From assembly GCA_041588495.1 (NCBI GenBank), contig JBFGWM010000106.1:1-9032 (forward strand): a stretch of 9,032 bases of DNA, written 5' to 3'. Of the stretch, positions 1 through 5,947 are shown piece after piece; within the stretch, counting starts at the first letter, position 1; each line of letters begins with the position of its first letter. The notes beneath the pieces were generated by a model. That model made no database searches and had not been told where the DNA came from. It saw nothing but the letters and a program-made list of their open reading frames with translations. This DNA comes from JBFGWM01 sp041588495 (lineage in GTDB: Bacteria > Pseudomonadota > Gammaproteobacteria > Pseudomonadales > JBFGWM01). Both the position numbers and the translations under genes were made by a program.

Positions 1-489
1 ATCGTCGGCGGCGCCGCGCAAGACGTCGAGGCGGCCCGCGAGGTGTTGTCCTGCATGGGCAAGAACATCTTTCACGCGGGTGATTCGGGCGCCGGCCAGG
101 TCGCCAAGATCTGCAACAACATGCTGCTGGCGGTGCACATGATCGGCACCTGCGAGGCCCTCAACCTGGGTGTCGCCAATGGTCTCGACCCCGCGGTCCT
201 GTCCGAGATCATGCTCAAGAGTTCCGGGCGCAACTGGTCCCTCGAGGTCTACAACCCCTGGCCTGGCGTGATGGAAGGCGTGCCGGCCTCGCGCGAATAC
301 GACGGCGGGTTCATGGTCGACCTCATGGCCAAGGACCTCGGCCTGGCCATGGAGGCGGCCCTGCATGCGCGGACCTCGGCGCCCATGGGCGCGCTGGCGC
401 GCAGCCTGTACGCGCTGCATAGCGGCCAGGGCAACGGGGCCCTGGATTTCTCCAGCATCCAGCGGATGATTTCGGGAACAGACGACTGA
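1..489 (+). CDS. mmsB: 3-hydroxyisobutyrate dehydrogenase, C-terminal part (5' end outside window)
   Basis: The frame is open from base 1 and ends at TGA 487-489, giving 162 residues, a little over half of the roughly 295 usual for the family. The enzyme oxidises 3-hydroxyisobutyrate to methylmalonate semialdehyde with NAD+ in valine breakdown and is cytosolic. The missing N-terminal half would hold the Rossmann NAD-binding domain. The visible part is the all-helical C-terminal domain. The motif GAGQVAKICNN (fragment residues 30-40) contains the catalytic lysine (Lys36 of the fragment) and conserved asparagines of the beta-hydroxyacid dehydrogenase family. YNPWPGV (84-90) followed by GGF and LMAKDLGLA (102-116) is typical of 3-hydroxyisobutyrate dehydrogenases rather than of tartronate semialdehyde reductases, though a related reductase is not fully excluded. 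The gene converges on the HDOD gene with 44 bp between stops. Other valine-pathway genes may lie upstream. Confidence 0.9.
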   Translation: MVGGAAQDVEAAREVLSCMGKNIFHAGDSGAGQVAKICNNMLLAVHMIGTCEALNLGVANGLDPAVLSEIMLKSSGRNWSLEVYNPWPGVMEGVPASREYDGGFMVDLMAKDLGLAMEAALHARTSAPMGALARSLYALHSGQGNGALDFSSIQRMISGTDD

Positions 490-533
490 CGCGGGGCGTG
501 GTGTTTTCCGGTACCGGGCGGGGCCGGTAAGAG

Positions 534-1382
534 TCAGTCGGTGCGCAACATCGCCATGGCCGCTTCCATCTCCGCGGTCATGTCTTCCTCGAGGTTCTCG
601 CCGGCATCGATTTCGGGGTTGAGTCCGAGCCGTTCAAAGGCCGAGATCGTGCTCCAGTCCAGTTCCGTGCAGGGGTGGTCGCTTCCGGCGTAACTCTGCA
701 GGGTGGCGACCATCACGATGTCCGCGTAATCGACCTCGGGCACGCTGCGGGTCCAGTTCTGGAACTCCTTGGGCACGTTGCGGATCGATTCCGGGAAATC
801 CCAGCGCTCGAGGATCATTTCGCCGATGTCCGGGTGCACCTCGGTGATCACCTGGTCGAGGACGATGCTGTTGTTGAGCAGGTTGGGGTGCGCCTCGGCG
901 AAGGTCAGGATGGGCAGCACACCGATCTGGTGCACGATCCCGGCGAGTGTGGCCTCGTCGGGCTTCAGTTTCGTGTAGTGCTTGGCAAGCACGTGGGCGA
1001 TACCGGCGACCTCGGTGCTCTTGGCCCAGACGTCGCGCATGATCTTGTCCACCACGTCCGAGGTTGCCTGGAACATCTGTTCCATCGCCAGCCCGGTGGC
1101 CAGGTTGGCGGTGTAGGCAATGCCCAGTCGGCTGACCGCCATTTGCACGTTTTCAATCTGCTGGTTGCCGCGCAGCAACGGGCTGTTGGCCACCTTGATG
1201 ACCCGCGCGGTGAGCGCGGCGTCGTTCTGGATCACCTTGGCGAGGGCCGCCGCGGAAATGTCCGGGTCTTCCGCCGCTTCACGGACTTTCAGGGCGACTT
1301 CCGGCAGGGTGGGCAACTGCACCTTGTCGGCCTCGATCGAAGCCGTCAGGAGTTTGCGCACTTTATCGGCAATATCAGTCAT
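534..1382 (-). CDS. HDOD domain-containing protein
   Basis: The protein has 282 residues, read from ATG (1382-1380) to TGA (536-534). An HDOD domain spans about residues 18-215: LPTLPEVALKV (23-33) is its entry motif, followed by the QNDAALTARVIKVANSP block (52-68), the degenerate HD site (HQIG, 151-154) and the closing helix with HPDIGEMILERWDFP (183-197). HDOD proteins resemble HD-type phosphohydrolases but usually lack the metal ligands; here the key HD pair reads His-Gln, so catalysis is unlikely and a signalling or scaffold role is inferred. There are no membrane segments and no fused receiver, GGDEF or EAL domain. The last 65 or so residues are acidic and end in a helix rich in Met, Ala and Glu. 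ACAGG lies 5 bases before the ATG and serves as ribosome binding site. The gene follows ygfZ on the same strand after 81 bp. Its exact cellular role is unknown. Confidence 0.88.
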   Translation of the reverse strand: MTDIADKVRKLLTASIEADKVQLPTLPEVALKVREAAEDPDISAAALAKVIQNDAALTARVIKVANSPLLRGNQQIENVQMAVSRLGIAYTANLATGLAMEQMFQATSDVVDKIMRDVWAKSTEVAGIAHVLAKHYTKLKPDEATLAGIVHQIGVLPILTFAEAHPNLLNNSIVLDQVITEVHPDIGEMILERWDFPESIRNVPKEFQNWTRSVPEVDYADIVMVATLQSYAGSDHPCTELDWSTISAFERLGLNPEIDAGENLEEDMTAEMEAAMAMLRTD

Positions 1383-1449
1383 TTAAACCTGTTCCTGGAG
1401 TACGCGTCGAACGGAAGGGCCTGGGAGACGGTACATCCGACACTAGGTA

Positions 1450-1455
1450 TTTATA
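1450..1455 (-). promoter_or_regulatory. Possible -10 box for the HDOD gene
   Basis: Read on the minus strand, TATAAA lies just past the ygfZ stop codon and about 70 bases before the HDOD start, in the only AT-rich patch of this 81 bp spacer. No convincing -35 box sits 16-18 bases upstream (the sequence there is CTGCCC-like), so this is a weak call. The HDOD gene may instead be read through from ygfZ. Confidence 0.25.
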
Positions 1456-1463
1456 GTCGATTA

Positions 1464-2483
1464 TCATGGTGCGGGCAGTTCGAGAACGGGCCCTTCAGGG
1501 CTTCCGGCATGCAGGTCTCCCGCTTCCACGGCATCGCGCTGGATGACGCACAGGCCTTCCGCGCCAAGTCCCTGGCGGAGCGCTGCGACGGCAAAGGTGC
1601 CCACCGCCTGTGCGTGTCCGGACGCGAAAACCGGGGTGCCGGCGGTCGGGGCCTCGGCAGCCTCGCGGACCACCACCCGGTGCAGGGTGCGCTTCAGGTT
1701 GCCACGGTACTGCATGCGCGCGACGATCTCCTGCCCGGTATAACAACCCTTGTTGAAACTGATGCCGTCCACGGCGTGGTAATTGAGCATCTGCGGCAGG
1801 AATTCCTCGCGGGTCTCCGGGGCGACGAAGGCGATGCCGCTGGCGATCTCGCCGAGAAGCCATTCGTTCCAGGGCACGGGGCGGGCAACGGCGGCGACGT
1901 CATCCCAGAGTTGCGGCGCCGTGTCTGCGTCGACCCATGCCTCGTAACGCGGGCCGCTGCCGTGAACGCGTACGAGCGTGTTGCCGTCCCGGCGCACCAC
2001 CTGGTTCACGCTGTCCGGCAGGCCGCTGAAGTGTTTGCCGAGGGCCTCGCCAACCCGGGGGCCGGCGCAGCCGATACGCAGGACGCGGTCACTGGCATCG
2101 GACATTTCGGCCTTGTAGAACACGCTGAATTTCTGCAGGTGCTCGAGGAGTTGCGGAACCAGCGCCCGGTGCATGCCGAGCAGAAAGCCGTCTTCGCCGG
2201 CAAGCATGCGAAAACTGCTGACCATCCGTCCCTTGTTGGTGCAGCAGGCGCCCAGCGTGCTGTGTTCGGCCGTGACCTCGTCGACGTTGCAGGTCAGTTG
2301 CCCCTGGAGGAAACGTCCGGCATCCGGGCCGCTCACCGCGAGGATGCCGCCTGGCCCGAGGTCGGCGAGGATATCGGTCGCGTCGATATCGGCGCCCGGC
2401 GCAGGATCCCCGAAACCGCTCACGGCTTCGCCGGAGAAGCTCGCGCCCCGCGCTTCGAGAAACTCTCGCCATTGCTGCAGCAT
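1464..2483 (-). CDS. ygfZ: Folate-binding Fe-S cluster assembly/repair protein YgfZ
   Basis: The protein has 339 residues, close to the 326 of E. coli YgfZ. The family resembles the T-protein of the glycine cleavage system (GcvT), binds tetrahydrofolate and supports the making or repair of certain 4Fe-4S enzymes such as MiaB; it is cytosolic. The family signature KGCYTGQE is at residues 245-252 with the conserved cysteine at 247, followed by ARMQYRGNLKR (255-265). Near the N-terminus, FLQGQLTCNV (58-67) and GRMVSSFRML (85-94) match the family. The frame stays open 78 codons further upstream, but those codons encode no family sequence and would run through the promoter region, so ATG at 2483 is chosen; MLQQW matches the usual YgfZ beginning. 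A GGAA-type ribosome binding site about 11-14 bases upstream is weak. The gene is divergent from sdhE, as in E. coli. Confidence 0.95.
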   Translation of the reverse strand: MLQQWREFLEARGASFSGEAVSGFGDPAPGADIDATDILADLGPGGILAVSGPDAGRFLQGQLTCNVDEVTAEHSTLGACCTNKGRMVSSFRMLAGEDGFLLGMHRALVPQLLEHLQKFSVFYKAEMSDASDRVLRIGCAGPRVGEALGKHFSGLPDSVNQVVRRDGNTLVRVHGSGPRYEAWVDADTAPQLWDDVAAVARPVPWNEWLLGEIASGIAFVAPETREEFLPQMLNYHAVDGISFNKGCYTGQEIVARMQYRGNLKRTLHRVVVREAAEAPTAGTPVFASGHAQAVGTFAVAALRQGLGAEGLCVIQRDAVEAGDLHAGSPEGPVLELPAP

Positions 2484-2682
2484 GGGATTCTGGTTCCGTG
2501 ACTTGTGCGCGGTTATGATAAGTTTCCCGCGCGCTGGACGGCAAGCGCGGCCCACGCCCCGGTGCCGCACATGCGCCTGTTGTGCGCAGCGTAAACGAAC
2601 TCGCGCCAAGATGCGTGTAAAAAGCGCAAGGAACAATCCGTCGTCATGTGCCGAACCGGCCCGTACGCAGCAGGAAATGACC
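2484..2682. other. Divergent intergenic region between ygfZ and sdhE
   Basis: This 199 bp spacer separates two divergent genes. The ygfZ-proximal part holds the minus-strand promoter candidate. On the sdhE side there is an A-rich patch around 2616-2635, but I found no -35/-10 pair with good spacing, so the sdhE promoter is not located. No hairpin terminator, small gene or repeat was recognised here. Confidence 0.5.
2515..2544 (-). promoter_or_regulatory. Probable sigma-70 promoter of ygfZ
   Basis: On the minus strand TTGCCG (2544-2539, 4 of 6 to the -35 consensus) is followed after 18 bases by TATCAT (2520-2515, 5 of 6 to the -10 consensus). Transcription would start near 2508, giving a leader of about 25 bases before the ygfZ ATG at 2483. 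This also supports the short ygfZ start, because the longer reading frame would begin upstream of its own promoter. Confidence 0.5.
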
Positions 2683-2967
2683 ATGTCGAACCAGTCCCCG
2701 CCCGAAGATGCAGACATCGGCCTCCGTCGCGCCTGGTGGCGTAGCCGGCGGGGAATGCTTGAGATCGATGTCTTCCTGGTGCCGTTCGTGACCGAGTGTT
2801 ACCAGGATCTCCCGGAAGCAGAGCGCGCCGTCTACCATCGCCTGCTGGAAGCCGAGGACACCTCCCTGCACCTGTGGCTGACGGGCAAGGATGACCCGGA
2901 GGATGCCGAACTGCTGGCGATCGTCGAACAAATCCGCGCCGCGCATGCCGCCCGGCGTCCTGCTTGA
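2683..2967 (+). CDS. sdhE: FAD assembly factor SdhE (succinate dehydrogenase flavinylation)
   Basis: This is a 94-residue cytosolic protein of the SdhE/YgfY/Sdh5 family (E. coli 88 residues). SdhE binds the flavoprotein subunit SdhA, and FrdA, and promotes covalent attachment of FAD to a histidine. The family hallmark is the RGMLE motif, here at residues 23-27 after a basic run (RRAWWRSRR, 15-23). It is followed by FLVPFV (31-36) and the conserved turn WLTGKDDPED (65-74). ATG at 2683 is preferred over ATG at 2677 because AGGA (2672-2675) sits 7 bases before it but only 1 base before the other. The gene is divergent from ygfZ and overlaps the following ygfX-like gene by 23 bases, implying coupled translation. 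sdhA itself is not in the window. The next gene beyond ygfX, nadB, encodes a relative of SdhA but is on the opposite strand. Confidence 0.95.
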   Translation: MSNQSPPEDADIGLRRAWWRSRRGMLEIDVFLVPFVTECYQDLPEAERAVYHRLLEAEDTSLHLWLTGKDDPEDAELLAIVEQIRAAHAARRPA

Positions 2968-3403
2968 GCCGCGGCCTTCGCGGCTGTGGTTTTGCGCCGT
3001 TACGGCGCTGTACCTGTTCCTGCTGATCCTGGTCCTTGCTCTTGACGCGGCATGGCCGTGGCCGCTTGCGCCGGCCCTGCTGCTGGCCGCGATGTTGGTC
3101 CGCCAGGTGCGCCGGGGGCGGGACGTGCGGCGCGGGGCGGTGAGCGCGCTGTTCCTGGGGCCCGAGGCTTGCCGCCTGCGGTTGGCGGAAGATCCGGGAG
3201 CATGGTGCGAGGCCGTCCTCGACCGCGATTTCCTGGTCACGCCCTGGTTGGTGGTGTTGAACCTGCGTCCTGCCGGCCGGCGCCGCGTCGCGGTGGTGTT
3301 GTTTCCCGATTCCGTGCCGCCTGAAAGCTTGCGCCGCCTGCGGATCCTGCTGCGTACGGGCGGGGTCCCGTGCGGTGCAGGCGCGCGGCCGGGTCTCGCC
3401 TGA
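2945..3403 (+). CDS. ygfX: YgfX-like inner-membrane protein
   Basis: The protein has 152 residues (E. coli YgfX/CptA about 135). Two hydrophobic segments near the N-terminus, about residues 14-33 and 38-52, are followed by a basic stretch (RQVRRGRDVRRG, 53-64) and a soluble domain. The phrase FPDSVPPESLRRLRILLR (120-137) matches the conserved end of this family (a D-S-x-P...RxLRxxLR pattern). In E. coli YgfX is encoded with SdhE and has been described as a membrane toxin affecting MreB and FtsZ, but that role is not certain outside E. coli. The ATG at 2945 lies within the end of sdhE and has no good ribosome binding site, so translation is probably coupled to sdhE. The last 13 or so residues after the conserved motif are a Gly/Arg/Ala-rich tail. 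The stop is 23 bases from the end of the convergent nadB. Confidence 0.8.
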   Translation: MPPGVLLEPRPSRLWFCAVTALYLFLLILVLALDAAWPWPLAPALLLAAMLVRQVRRGRDVRRGAVSALFLGPEACRLRLAEDPGAWCEAVLDRDFLVTPWLVVLNLRPAGRRRVAVVLFPDSVPPESLRRLRILLRTGGVPCGAGARPGLA

Positions 3404-3426
3404 GCGGCGGTGACGGGGCCCGGCGG

Positions 3427-5007
3427 TCAGGGTTCGAGGATCGTGTCGCGGGCTTCGGGCAGCGGGTCCGGGTGATCGAGGAGGTAGTGCAGGCCGCGGC
3501 TTTCCTGGCGGGACATGGCGGAGCGGATGATCAGGTCGGCGACGTCGACCAGGTTGCGCAGTTCGAGCAGGTCACTGCTCACCCGGTAGTTGCTGTAGAA
3601 CTCGTAGATTTCCTTGCGCAACAGGTCGGCACGGTGCTGCGCGCGCTGGATACGCTTGTTGGTGCGCACGATGCCCACGTAGTTCCACATGAAATGGCGC
3701 AACTCCTGCCAGTTGTGTGAGATCACCACGTCCTCGTCGGAGTCGGTCACCTGGCTCTCGTCCCACGCGGGCAGCGCCGGGGGCTCGGGAACACGACCGA
3801 TCCCTGCGCGGATGTCGAGGGCGGCGGAACTGCCGTACACGATGCACTCGAGCAGTGAATTGCTTGCCATGCGGTTGGCGCCGTGCAGCCCGGAACACGC
3901 GGTTTCGCCGATCGCATACAGCCCGGGAACGTCGGTGCGCCCGTGACTGTCGATGAGCACCCCGCCACAGGTGTAGTGGGCGGCCGGCACCACCGGCACC
4001 GGCTCCTTCGCCATGTCGTATCCGAAATCCAGGCAGCGCCGGTACACCGTCGGAAAGTGCTCCTCGAGCCACTGCGCGGAGCGGTGGCTGATGTCGAGGT
4101 AGACACAATCGATCCCCAGGCGCTTCATCTCGTGATCGATGGCGCGGGCGACCACGTCCCGCGGCGCAAGCTCCTCGCGCTCATCGAAGCGGGGCATGAA
4201 ACGGGTGCCGTCGGGCAGTTGCAGGCGCGCGCCTTCCCCGCGGAGGGCCTCGGTGAGCAGGAAGGACTTGGCCTGCGGGTGGTACAGGCAGGTGGGGTGG
4301 AACTGGTTGAATTCCATGTTCGCGACCCTGCACCCGGCCCGCCAGGCCATGGCGATGCCGTCACCGGTGGCCTCGTCCGGGTTGCTGGTATACAGGTACA
4401 CCTTGCTGGCGCCGCCGCAGGCCAGCACCACGCAGCGCGCCCGGAACAGGTCGACGGTGCCGCTGTCGCGGTCAAAGACATACGCACCCACGCAGCGCCC
4501 GCTGTCGTCGTCGACCACCAGGTCGACCGCGACCCGCTGCGAGAACAACTCGATGCCCTCGGTGGCCCGGGCTCTCTCGAGGAGGGTGCCGGAAATCGCC
4601 TGGCCGGTGGCGTCCCGGGCATGGATGATCCGGCGGTGGCTGTGGCCTCCCTCCCGGTTGAGGTGAAAATCCCGCGAGCCGTCCGAGCGCACCTCGGTGC
4701 TGAACGGTACGCCGAGGTCAATCAGCCACTGGATGCTGTCGCGGCTGCGCTCGACGGTGAAGCGCACCGCCTCCTCGTTGCACAGGCCCGCGCCGGCCCT
4801 CAGCGTGTCGCTGACATGGGCGTCGATGGAGTCGTCCTCGCCCAGCACCGCGGCAACGCCGCCCTGGGCATGCCAGGTGGAGCCGGCGCTCAGGGTGCCC
4901 TTGCTGAGCACTGCGACGCCGTGCTCGGGCGCCAGTCGCAGCGCGGCCGTGAGGCCGGCGGCGCCGCTGCCGATTACGAGGACATCATGGAGGTATTCGC
5001 GGCTCAT
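3427..5007 (-). CDS. nadB: L-aspartate oxidase
   Basis: The protein has 526 residues (E. coli NadB 540). It oxidises L-aspartate to iminoaspartate using non-covalent FAD and passes the product to quinolinate synthase NadA in NAD biosynthesis. The FAD-binding GSGAAG is at residues 13-18. STWHAQGGVAAVL (43-55) and HSHRRIIHARDATG (122-135) are typical of the succinate dehydrogenase/aspartate oxidase flavoprotein family. Counterparts of the E. coli active-site residues are visible: Glu119 (in NREGG), His237 (in FHPT), Arg283 (in PRDVVARAI) and His344 (in AAHYTCGG). The second FAD contact, GETACSGLHGANRMASNSL, lies at 367-385. A C-terminal helical domain (about 430-515) completes the fold. The ATG at 5007 has only a weak ribosome binding site. 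The gene is divergent from rpoE, the same arrangement as in E. coli. Confidence 0.97.
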   Translation of the reverse strand: MSREYLHDVLVIGSGAAGLTAALRLAPEHGVAVLSKGTLSAGSTWHAQGGVAAVLGEDDSIDAHVSDTLRAGAGLCNEEAVRFTVERSRDSIQWLIDLGVPFSTEVRSDGSRDFHLNREGGHSHRRIIHARDATGQAISGTLLERARATEGIELFSQRVAVDLVVDDDSGRCVGAYVFDRDSGTVDLFRARCVVLACGGASKVYLYTSNPDEATGDGIAMAWRAGCRVANMEFNQFHPTCLYHPQAKSFLLTEALRGEGARLQLPDGTRFMPRFDEREELAPRDVVARAIDHEMKRLGIDCVYLDISHRSAQWLEEHFPTVYRRCLDFGYDMAKEPVPVVPAAHYTCGGVLIDSHGRTDVPGLYAIGETACSGLHGANRMASNSLLECIVYGSSAALDIRAGIGRVPEPPALPAWDESQVTDSDEDVVISHNWQELRHFMWNYVGIVRTNKRIQRAQHRADLLRKEIYEFYSNYRVSSDLLELRNLVDVADLIIRSAMSRQESRGLHYLLDHPDPLPEARDTILEP

Positions 5008-5053
5008 GGCGGAACCCGCAGTGGTTGGGCGAGGGTGGGCCGGTATTTATCCG

Positions 5054-5082
5054 TTCGTTCACCGGCCTGCCACCGCTATAAT
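5054..5082 (+). promoter_or_regulatory. Probable sigma-70 promoter of rpoE (P1)
   Basis: A perfect TATAAT is at 5077-5082. At a 17-base spacing upstream lies TTCGTT (5054-5059), a poor -35 box. Transcription would begin near 5089, giving a leader of about 120 bases before the rpoE ATG. A housekeeping promoter upstream of a sigma-E promoter is the usual layout for rpoE/algU genes. Confidence 0.5.
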
Positions 5083-5083
5083 A
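5078..5083 (-). promoter_or_regulatory. Possible -10 box of nadB
   Basis: Read on the minus strand, TATTAT occupies 5083-5078 and overlaps the TATAAT of the opposite strand. The -35 candidates upstream (TTGGTT at 5104-5099, 15-base spacing) are weak. If both promoters are used, polymerase binding for nadB and for rpoE P1 would be mutually exclusive. Confidence 0.3.
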
Positions 5084-5104
5084 GCTGTCCCGTATGAAAA
5101 CCAA

Positions 5105-5132
5105 GAACTTATGTGGATGCAAATGGTCTATT
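5105..5132 (+). promoter_or_regulatory. Sigma-E-type autoregulatory promoter of rpoE (P2)
   Basis: GAACTT (5105-5110) and TCTATT (5127-5132) are separated by 16 bases. This fits the sigma-E/AlgU promoter pattern GAACTT, 16-17 bases, TCTGA, and the GGTCT before the -10 resembles the E. coli rpoH P3 promoter. The two preceding bases are AA rather than the favoured GG or TG. Transcription would begin near 5139, about 70 bases before rpoE. It would let RpoE raise its own synthesis and that of the downstream rse genes. Confidence 0.7.
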
Positions 5133-5207
5133 CCTCAGGAGCCGTCCGGCGATCGCGGTTCCGGCGCCGGATTCCGGTTGCGCCCTGTGACGTGACGGGA
5201 ACCACGG

Positions 5208-5786
5208 ATGGCGAGTAACCGGGAGACGGACCGGCAACTGGTGGAGCGGGTCAAGCGCGGCGACAAGCGGGCTTTTGATCTGCTCGTGCTCAAGTACCAG
5301 CACAAGATCATCAGCCTGGTAGGGCGTTATGTCCACGACAACCATGAAGTGTTCGATGTCACCCAGGAGGCCTTCATCAAGGCGTACCGGGCCCTTGGGA
5401 ACTTCCGTGGCGACAGCGCTTTCTATACGTGGCTCTACCGGATCGCGATCAACACCGCCAAGAATTACCTGGTGGCGCGTTCACGGCGACCACCGGGCAG
5501 CGACGTGGACGCCACCGAGGCGGAACACTTCGAGGGTCCCAGCGACCTGAAGGACATCGTCACCCCGGAGGGGCAGCTGCAGAGCGCCGAACTGGAGAAG
5601 GAGGTTTACGAGGCAATCGAGGGTCTGCCGGAAGAACTCCGGACCGCGATCATGCTGCGCGAGTATGACGGCCTCAGTTACGAGGACATCGCGGAGATCA
5701 TGCAGTGTCCGGTGGGGACCGTGCGGTCGCGGATTTTCCGGGCCCGCGAGGCAATCGACAACCGGATCAGGCCTATAATCGGGTAA
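5208..5786 (+). CDS. rpoE: RNA polymerase sigma factor RpoE (AlgU/sigma-E)
   Basis: The protein has 192 residues (E. coli RpoE 191) and is a group 4 (ECF) sigma factor that directs RNA polymerase to envelope-stress genes. Region 2 spans about residues 22-90: FDLLVLKYQHKI (23-34), DVTQEAFIKAYRAL (50-63) for core binding and -10 recognition, and FYTWLYRIAINTAKNYL (72-88). A linker (91-130) leads to region 4 (131-186), whose helix-turn-helix, about YEDIAEIMQCPVGTVRSRIFRAR (158-180), reads the -35 box. The sequence is close to the RpoE/AlgU subfamily throughout. GGGA at 5197-5200, 7 bases before the ATG, is the ribosome binding site. It is preceded by two promoter candidates, and its activity should be held in check by RseA encoded 271 bp downstream. 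A TATAAT box lies inside its last codons. Confidence 0.97.
   Translation: MASNRETDRQLVERVKRGDKRAFDLLVLKYQHKIISLVGRYVHDNHEVFDVTQEAFIKAYRALGNFRGDSAFYTWLYRIAINTAKNYLVARSRRPPGSDVDATEAEHFEGPSDLKDIVTPEGQLQSAELEKEVYEAIEGLPEELRTAIMLREYDGLSYEDIAEIMQCPVGTVRSRIFRAREAIDNRIRPIIG
5774..5779 (+). promoter_or_regulatory. Perfect TATAAT box inside the 3' end of rpoE
   Basis: TATAAT overlaps the codons for the last residues (Pro-Ile-Ile) of RpoE. At 17 bases upstream stands GCAATC, a poor -35 box; TCGACA (5755-5760) is better but only 13 bases away. If active, it would start a transcript near the rpoE stop codon, covering the long gap and rseABC. It may also be a chance result of the coding sequence. Confidence 0.25.
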
Positions 5787-5836
5787 ATTTTCCCTGGATC
5801 GGCACTCCGGGGGAGAGAGCCGGAGACGGAACCGAA

Positions 5837-5895
5837 CCAGGCGTGGAGCCTGGAGGCGTGGCGGGCAAAGGTCCTGAAAATTGTGTGGACACGCC
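5837..5895 (+). other. Nested inverted repeats (possible RNA hairpins)
   Basis: CCAGGC (5837-5842) and GCCTGG (5848-5853) form a perfect 6-base stem with a 5-base loop. Immediately after it, GGCGTG (5855-5860) pairs perfectly with CACGCC (5890-5895) around a 29-base loop. The second arm begins a 10-base imperfect direct repeat, ACGCCAGGCA/ACGCCAGAGG (5891-5910), whose copies could also pair with the CCTGG and GGCGTGG elements, so more than one fold is possible. Confidence 0.4.
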
Positions 5896-5911
5896 AGGCA
5901 ACGCCAGAGGT

Positions 5912-5947
5912 GTGTAGGTGTAGGTGTAGGCATAGGCGCAGGTGTAA
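5912..5947 (+). repeat. GTGTAG hexamer tandem repeat
   Basis: Six consecutive 6-base units read GTGTAG, GTGTAG, GTGTAG, GCATAG, GCGCAG and GTGTAA. The first three are identical; the later ones differ by one or two bases. On the plus strand each TAG closes one reading frame, so the array is not coding in that frame. It lies between the inverted repeats and the AT-richer tail of the rpoE-rseA gap. Confidence 0.85.

Noticed and set aside
508..529. Possible terminator hairpin between mmsB and the HDOD gene (ACCGG/CCGGT)
   Set aside because: The stem is only 5 bases and no T-run follows on the plus strand; on the minus strand a short T-run equivalent is missing at the correct place.
675..2501. 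608-codon open frame on the plus strand opposite the HDOD gene and ygfZ
   Set aside because: It is antisense to two well-recognised genes, spans their junction, and its product is a His/Gly/Val/Arg-rich sequence with no family resemblance; long antisense frames are common in high-GC DNA.
2597..2624. Sigma-E-like promoter before sdhE starting at GAACTC
   Set aside because: The expected -10 (TCTGA-like) is absent; A-rich sequence stands there instead.
2484..2717. N-terminal extension of ygfZ (78 more codons)
   Set aside because: The added residues are not family-like, run through the probable ygfZ promoter and overlap the sdhE start region; ATG 2483 fits the known length.
3883..5097. 404-codon open frame on the plus strand opposite nadB
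   Set aside because: It mirrors the nadB coding sequence, shows no domain and has the composition expected of a high-GC shadow frame.
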